In this document: one piece after another, positions 31,349 to 33,987 of the stretch
Position numbering within the stretch: the first letter of the stretch is position 1
Layout of the letters: every line of letters starts with the position of its first letter
Source: Nocardia sp.
GTDB taxonomy: Bacteria; Actinomycetota; Actinomycetes; Mycobacteriales; Mycobacteriaceae
Reading direction: 5' to 3'
NCBI RefSeq assembly: GCF_025465275.1
Contig: NZ_JAODNK010000024.1
Span: forward strand, 1 to 33,987
Length of the DNA stretch: 33,987 bases
Notes under the pieces: model-generated
What the model saw: the letters and a program-made list of their open reading frames with translations, nothing else
The model's database searches: none
Told to the model about the DNA's origin: nothing
Made by a program: the position numbers and the translations under genes

Positions 31349-32095
31349 TTATCGGCGGAAGAGCTTGTTACCCAACCAGACCAGCGGATCGTATTTCTGA
31401 TCCGCCACCCGCTCCTTGAGCGGGATGAGCGCATTGTCGGTGATCTTGATGTGTTCCGGGCAGACCTCGGTGCAGCACTTGGTGATATTGCAGAGCCCGA
31501 GCCCGGCCTCGTCCTGTGCGAGTTCGCGCCGATCGCCGACATCCAGCGGATGCATTTCCAGTTCCGCGATACGCATCAGATAACGCGGCCCGGCGAAGGA
31601 CTCCTTGTTCTCCTCGTGATCACGCACCACGTGACAGGTGTTCTGACACAGGAAGCATTCGATGCACTTGCGGAACTCCTGCGACCGCTCCACATCCTGC
31701 TGCTGCATCCGGTAGTCGCCCGGCTTCAGATCCACCGGAGGCGTGAAAGACGGGATCTCCCGGGCCTTCTGGTAGTTGAACGACACATCGGTGACCAGAT
31801 CCCGGATCACCGGGAAGGCGCGCAGCGGCGTCACCGTGATCACGTCCTCCGGCGTGAAGGTGTTCATGCGCGTCATGCACAGCAGTCGCGGGCGGCCGTT
31901 CACCTCCGCCGAACACGAACCGCACTTGCCGGCCTTGCAATTCCAGCGCACCGCCAGATCCGGGGTCTGCGTGGCCTGCAGCCGGTGGATGACATCGAGC
32001 ACCACCTCGCCCTCGTTCACCTGCACGGTGAAGTCGGCCAGCGCGCCGCCCTCGATATCGCCGCGCCAGACCTTGAACTTCGCGTCGTAAGCCAT
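31349..32095 (-). CDS. sdhB: Succinate dehydrogenase/fumarate reductase iron-sulfur subunit
   Basis: SdhB carries electrons from the flavin subunit to quinone in the cytoplasmic membrane. The 248-residue protein has the full cysteine set. The [2Fe-2S] cluster uses Cys53, Cys58, Cys61 and Cys73 (WNCKAGKCGSC and LLC). The other two clusters use CIECFLCQNTC (144-154) and CNITKCCTEVC (202-212). ENKESFAGPR and the C-terminal VWLGNKLFRR match the mycobacterial Sdh1-type subunit (Rv0247c). It begins two bases after the sdhA stop codon, so they are one operon. The membrane anchor gene should lie beyond the right edge, upstream of sdhA. Confidence 0.96.
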   Translation of the reverse strand: MAYDAKFKVWRGDIEGGALADFTVQVNEGEVVLDVIHRLQATQTPDLAVRWNCKAGKCGSCSAEVNGRPRLLCMTRMNTFTPEDVITVTPLRAFPVIRDLVTDVSFNYQKAREIPSFTPPVDLKPGDYRMQQQDVERSQEFRKCIECFLCQNTCHVVRDHEENKESFAGPRYLMRIAELEMHPLDVGDRRELAQDEAGLGLCNITKCCTEVCPEHIKITDNALIPLKERVADQKYDPLVWLGNKLFRR

Positions 32096-32097
32096 GG

Positions 32098-33987
32098 CTA
32101 TTCCGCCTCTCCGGCGCCGTCGCGCACGGGCGCGAGGTCGGCAGTGCTGTAGTACTTTTCGAGTTCCGTCACATCGAACAGCTTCAGGAGATCGACCCGC
32201 ATGGGCAGCTGATCCTCCGAGGTCACCGTCACCGAGGGCACCGAGAATCCGACCTCGTCCGGATCGATGCGGCAGACCAGCAGCTTATTGCGCCACACCG
32301 GATCCATTCCGGGGTGATCGTCACGGGTGTGGCCGCCGCGGCTCTCGGTGCGCAACAGCGCGGCCTGCGCGACACATTCGCTGATGAGCAACATGTTTCG
32401 CAGATCCAGCGCCAGATGCCAGCCCGGATTGAACTGCCGGTGGCCCTCGACGGTGACGCTGTCGAAGCGGTCGCGCATCTCCGACAACTTCTCGATGGCC
32501 TGCTTCAGCTCACCTTCCTTGCGGATGATGCCGACCAGATCGTTCATGGTCTGCTGCAGATCCAGATGCATGCTGTACGGGTTCTCGCCGGTGCCGCTGG
32601 TGGGCGAATCGAAAGGCGCGACAGTGGCTTTCGCCGCCGCGGCGATATCGGTATCGGAAATCTTGGGCCGTCCCGGCAGCTGCTCCACATAGGTGGCCGC
32701 GCCCATACCCGCGCGCCGCCCGAACACCAGCAGGTCCGAGAGCGAGTTGCCGCCGAGCCGGTTCGAACCGTGCATACCGCCGGAACACTCACCGGCAGCG
32801 AACAATCCGGGCACCGTGGCCGCACCGGTATCGGGATCCACCTCGATGCCGCCCATGACGTAGTGGCAGGTCGGACCGACCTCCATGGGTTCGGAGGTGA
32901 TATCCACATCCGCCAGTTCCAGGAACTGGTGGTGCATGGAGGGCAGCCGCCTCTTGATCTCCGCGGCGGGCATGCGCGAGGAGATATCCAGGAACACCCC
33001 GCCGTGCTCGGTGCCGCGCCCGGCCTTGACCTCTTCGTTGATGGCGCGGGCGACCTCGTCGCGGGGGAGTAGATCAGGGGTGCGGCGCGCGGAGTCGTTG
33101 TCCTTCAACCACTGATCGGCCTCCTCCTCGGATTCGGCATACTGCCCCTTGAAGACCGGGGGGATGTAGTCGAACATGAAGCGCTTGCCGTCGGAGTTCT
33201 TCAGTACGCCGCCGTCACCGCGCACGCCCTCGGTGACCAGGATGCCCTTCACGCTGGGCGGCCAGACCATGCCGGTCGGATGGAACTGCAGGAACTCCAT
33301 ATTGATCAGCGTGGCGCCCGCCCGCAGTGCGAGCGCGTGGCCGTCGCCGGTGTACTCCCAGGAGTTCGAGGTCACCTTGTAGGACTTGCCTATACCGCCG
33401 GTCGCCAGCACCACGGCGGGCGTCTCGAAGAGGATGAACCGCCCCGATTCGCGCCAGTAGCCGAAGGCGCCGGAGATCTTGTCGCCGTCCTTGAGCAGTT
33501 CGGTGATGGTGCACTCGGCGAAGATCTTGACGCGGGCCTCGTAATCACCGGTGGCCGCGAAGTCCTCCTGCTGCAGCGATACGATCTTCTGCTGCATGGT
33601 GCGGATGAGCTCGAGCCCGGTGCGGTCACCGACGTGCGCCAGGCGCGGGTAGGTGTGCCCGCCGAAGTTGCGCTGGCTGATCCGGCCGTCCTTGGTCCGA
33701 TCGAACAGCGCCCCATAGGTTTCCAGTTCCCATACCCGGTCCGGGGCCTCCTGGGCATGCAGCTCCGCCATGCGCCAGTTGTTCAGGAACTTACCGCCGC
33801 GCATGGTGTCCTTGAAATGGGTCTGCCAATTGTCCTTCTCATTGGCATTGCCCATGGCGGCCGCGCAGCCGCCCTCGGCCATGACGGTGTGCGCCTTGCC
33901 GAACAGCGACTTGCACACCACCGCCACCGACAGGCCGTGTTCGCGGGCTTCGATGACCGCGCGCAGTCCGGCGCCGCCCGCACCGAT
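32098..33987 (-). CDS. sdhA: Succinate dehydrogenase flavoprotein subunit (partial, N-terminus outside window)
   Basis: SdhA oxidises succinate to fumarate with covalent FAD. The visible 629 residues begin IGAGGAGLRAVIEAREHG, the Rossmann motif, so only a short N-terminal piece is missing. GKAHTVMAEGG contains the histidine that carries FAD. FLQFHPTG, TEGVRGDGGVLKN and HYVMGGI are the substrate-site segments, and NRLGGNSLSDLLVFG the C-terminal FAD contact. The sequence resembles the mycobacterial Sdh1 enzyme (Rv0248c). The gene is followed by sdhB after two bases. Confidence 0.96.
   Translation of the reverse strand: MGAGGAGLRAVIEAREHGLSVAVVCKSLFGKAHTVMAEGGCAAAMGNANEKDNWQTHFKDTMRGGKFLNNWRMAELHAQEAPDRVWELETYGALFDRTKDGRISQRNFGGHTYPRLAHVGDRTGLELIRTMQQKIVSLQQEDFAATGDYEARVKIFAECTITELLKDGDKISGAFGYWRESGRFILFETPAVVLATGGIGKSYKVTSNSWEYTGDGHALALRAGATLINMEFLQFHPTGMVWPPSVKGILVTEGVRGDGGVLKNSDGKRFMFDYIPPVFKGQYAESEEEADQWLKDNDSARRTPDLLPRDEVARAINEEVKAGRGTEHGGVFLDISSRMPAAEIKRRLPSMHHQFLELADVDITSEPMEVGPTCHYVMGGIEVDPDTGAATVPGLFAAGECSGGMHGSNRLGGNSLSDLLVFGRRAGMGAATYVEQLPGRPKISDTDIAAAAKATVAPFDSPTSGTGENPYSMHLDLQQTMNDLVGIIRKEGELKQAIEKLSEMRDRFDSVTVEGHRQFNPGWHLALDLRNMLLISECVAQAALLRTESRGGHTRDDHPGMDPVWRNKLLVCRIDPDEVGFSVPSVTVTSEDQLPMRVDLLKLFDVTELEKYYSTADLAPVRDGAGEAE

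Overview
The window is high-GC DNA with dense, short-spaced genes, GTG/TTG starts, apparently leaderless promoters (TAnnnT a few bases before the start) and mycolata-type proteins: a Sdh1-type succinate dehydrogenase, a DinB2-type polymerase, DUF5753/DUF397 pairs and an SCO2521-SCO2524 cassette. This points to an actinobacterium, most likely Nocardia or a close relative (inference from gene content; no 16S gene is present). No rRNA, tRNA, CRISPR array, insertion sequence or prophage was seen.

Layout. 1-3.7 kb is a small-molecule response area: an alpha/beta hydrolase divergent from a MarR regulator, a second MarR-like gene, a group A flavin monooxygenase and a third MarR gene. The intergenic regions carry clear palindromes, GCTA-N7-TAGC (two copies) and CTTGA-N3-TCAAG (three copies). 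3.7-7 kb holds the Lon protease behind HspR-type HAIR sequences, a strong hairpin, and a YefM/YoeB toxin-antitoxin pair. Between yoeB and the next gene lie three 16-bp tandem repeats, the last resembling a ParB parS site. 7-11.5 kb: an acrylyl-CoA reductase/YhdH-type oxidoreductase, a haloperoxidase-type hydrolase, an enoyl-CoA hydratase/isomerase, a DinB2-like polymerase with a Gln at the steric-gate position, and a LiaF-like beta-helix protein. 11.7-14.7 kb: a His-rich methyltransferase and an ABC exporter half-transporter, separated by a nested palindrome. 15.2-19.3 kb: a large fused FAD/Fe-S dehydrogenase behind an ordered half-site array, and an AlkA-type glycosylase. 19.3-22.2 kb: a sugar-type ABC importer (two permeases and a binding protein, no ATPase).

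22.6-27.5 kb is the most interesting block. Four tightly packed + strand genes look like the uncharacterised SCO2524, SCO2523, SCO2522 and SCO2521 families, in that order. The second is a ParA/MinD-like protein whose P-loop lysine is replaced by arginine (KGGTGRS). One-base or overlapping junctions join the first three, so they are probably one operon and one complex or process; the function is unknown. A convergent two-gene unit follows on the minus strand: a GNAT acetyltransferase and a membrane protein with a two-TM ion-channel-like C-terminus and a degenerate filter. 29-31.2 kb contains a small Cys-containing protein, a structured leader, a DUF5753 regulator with its DUF397 partner and a small two-TM protein. 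31.3-34 kb is sdhB and sdhA (the latter running off the end).

A palindromic repeat family (core CCGGCAYG...TTTTGGCCGGG, flanked by CCGTYATC) occurs twice in intergenic DNA, at 22353-22490 and 31236-31330.
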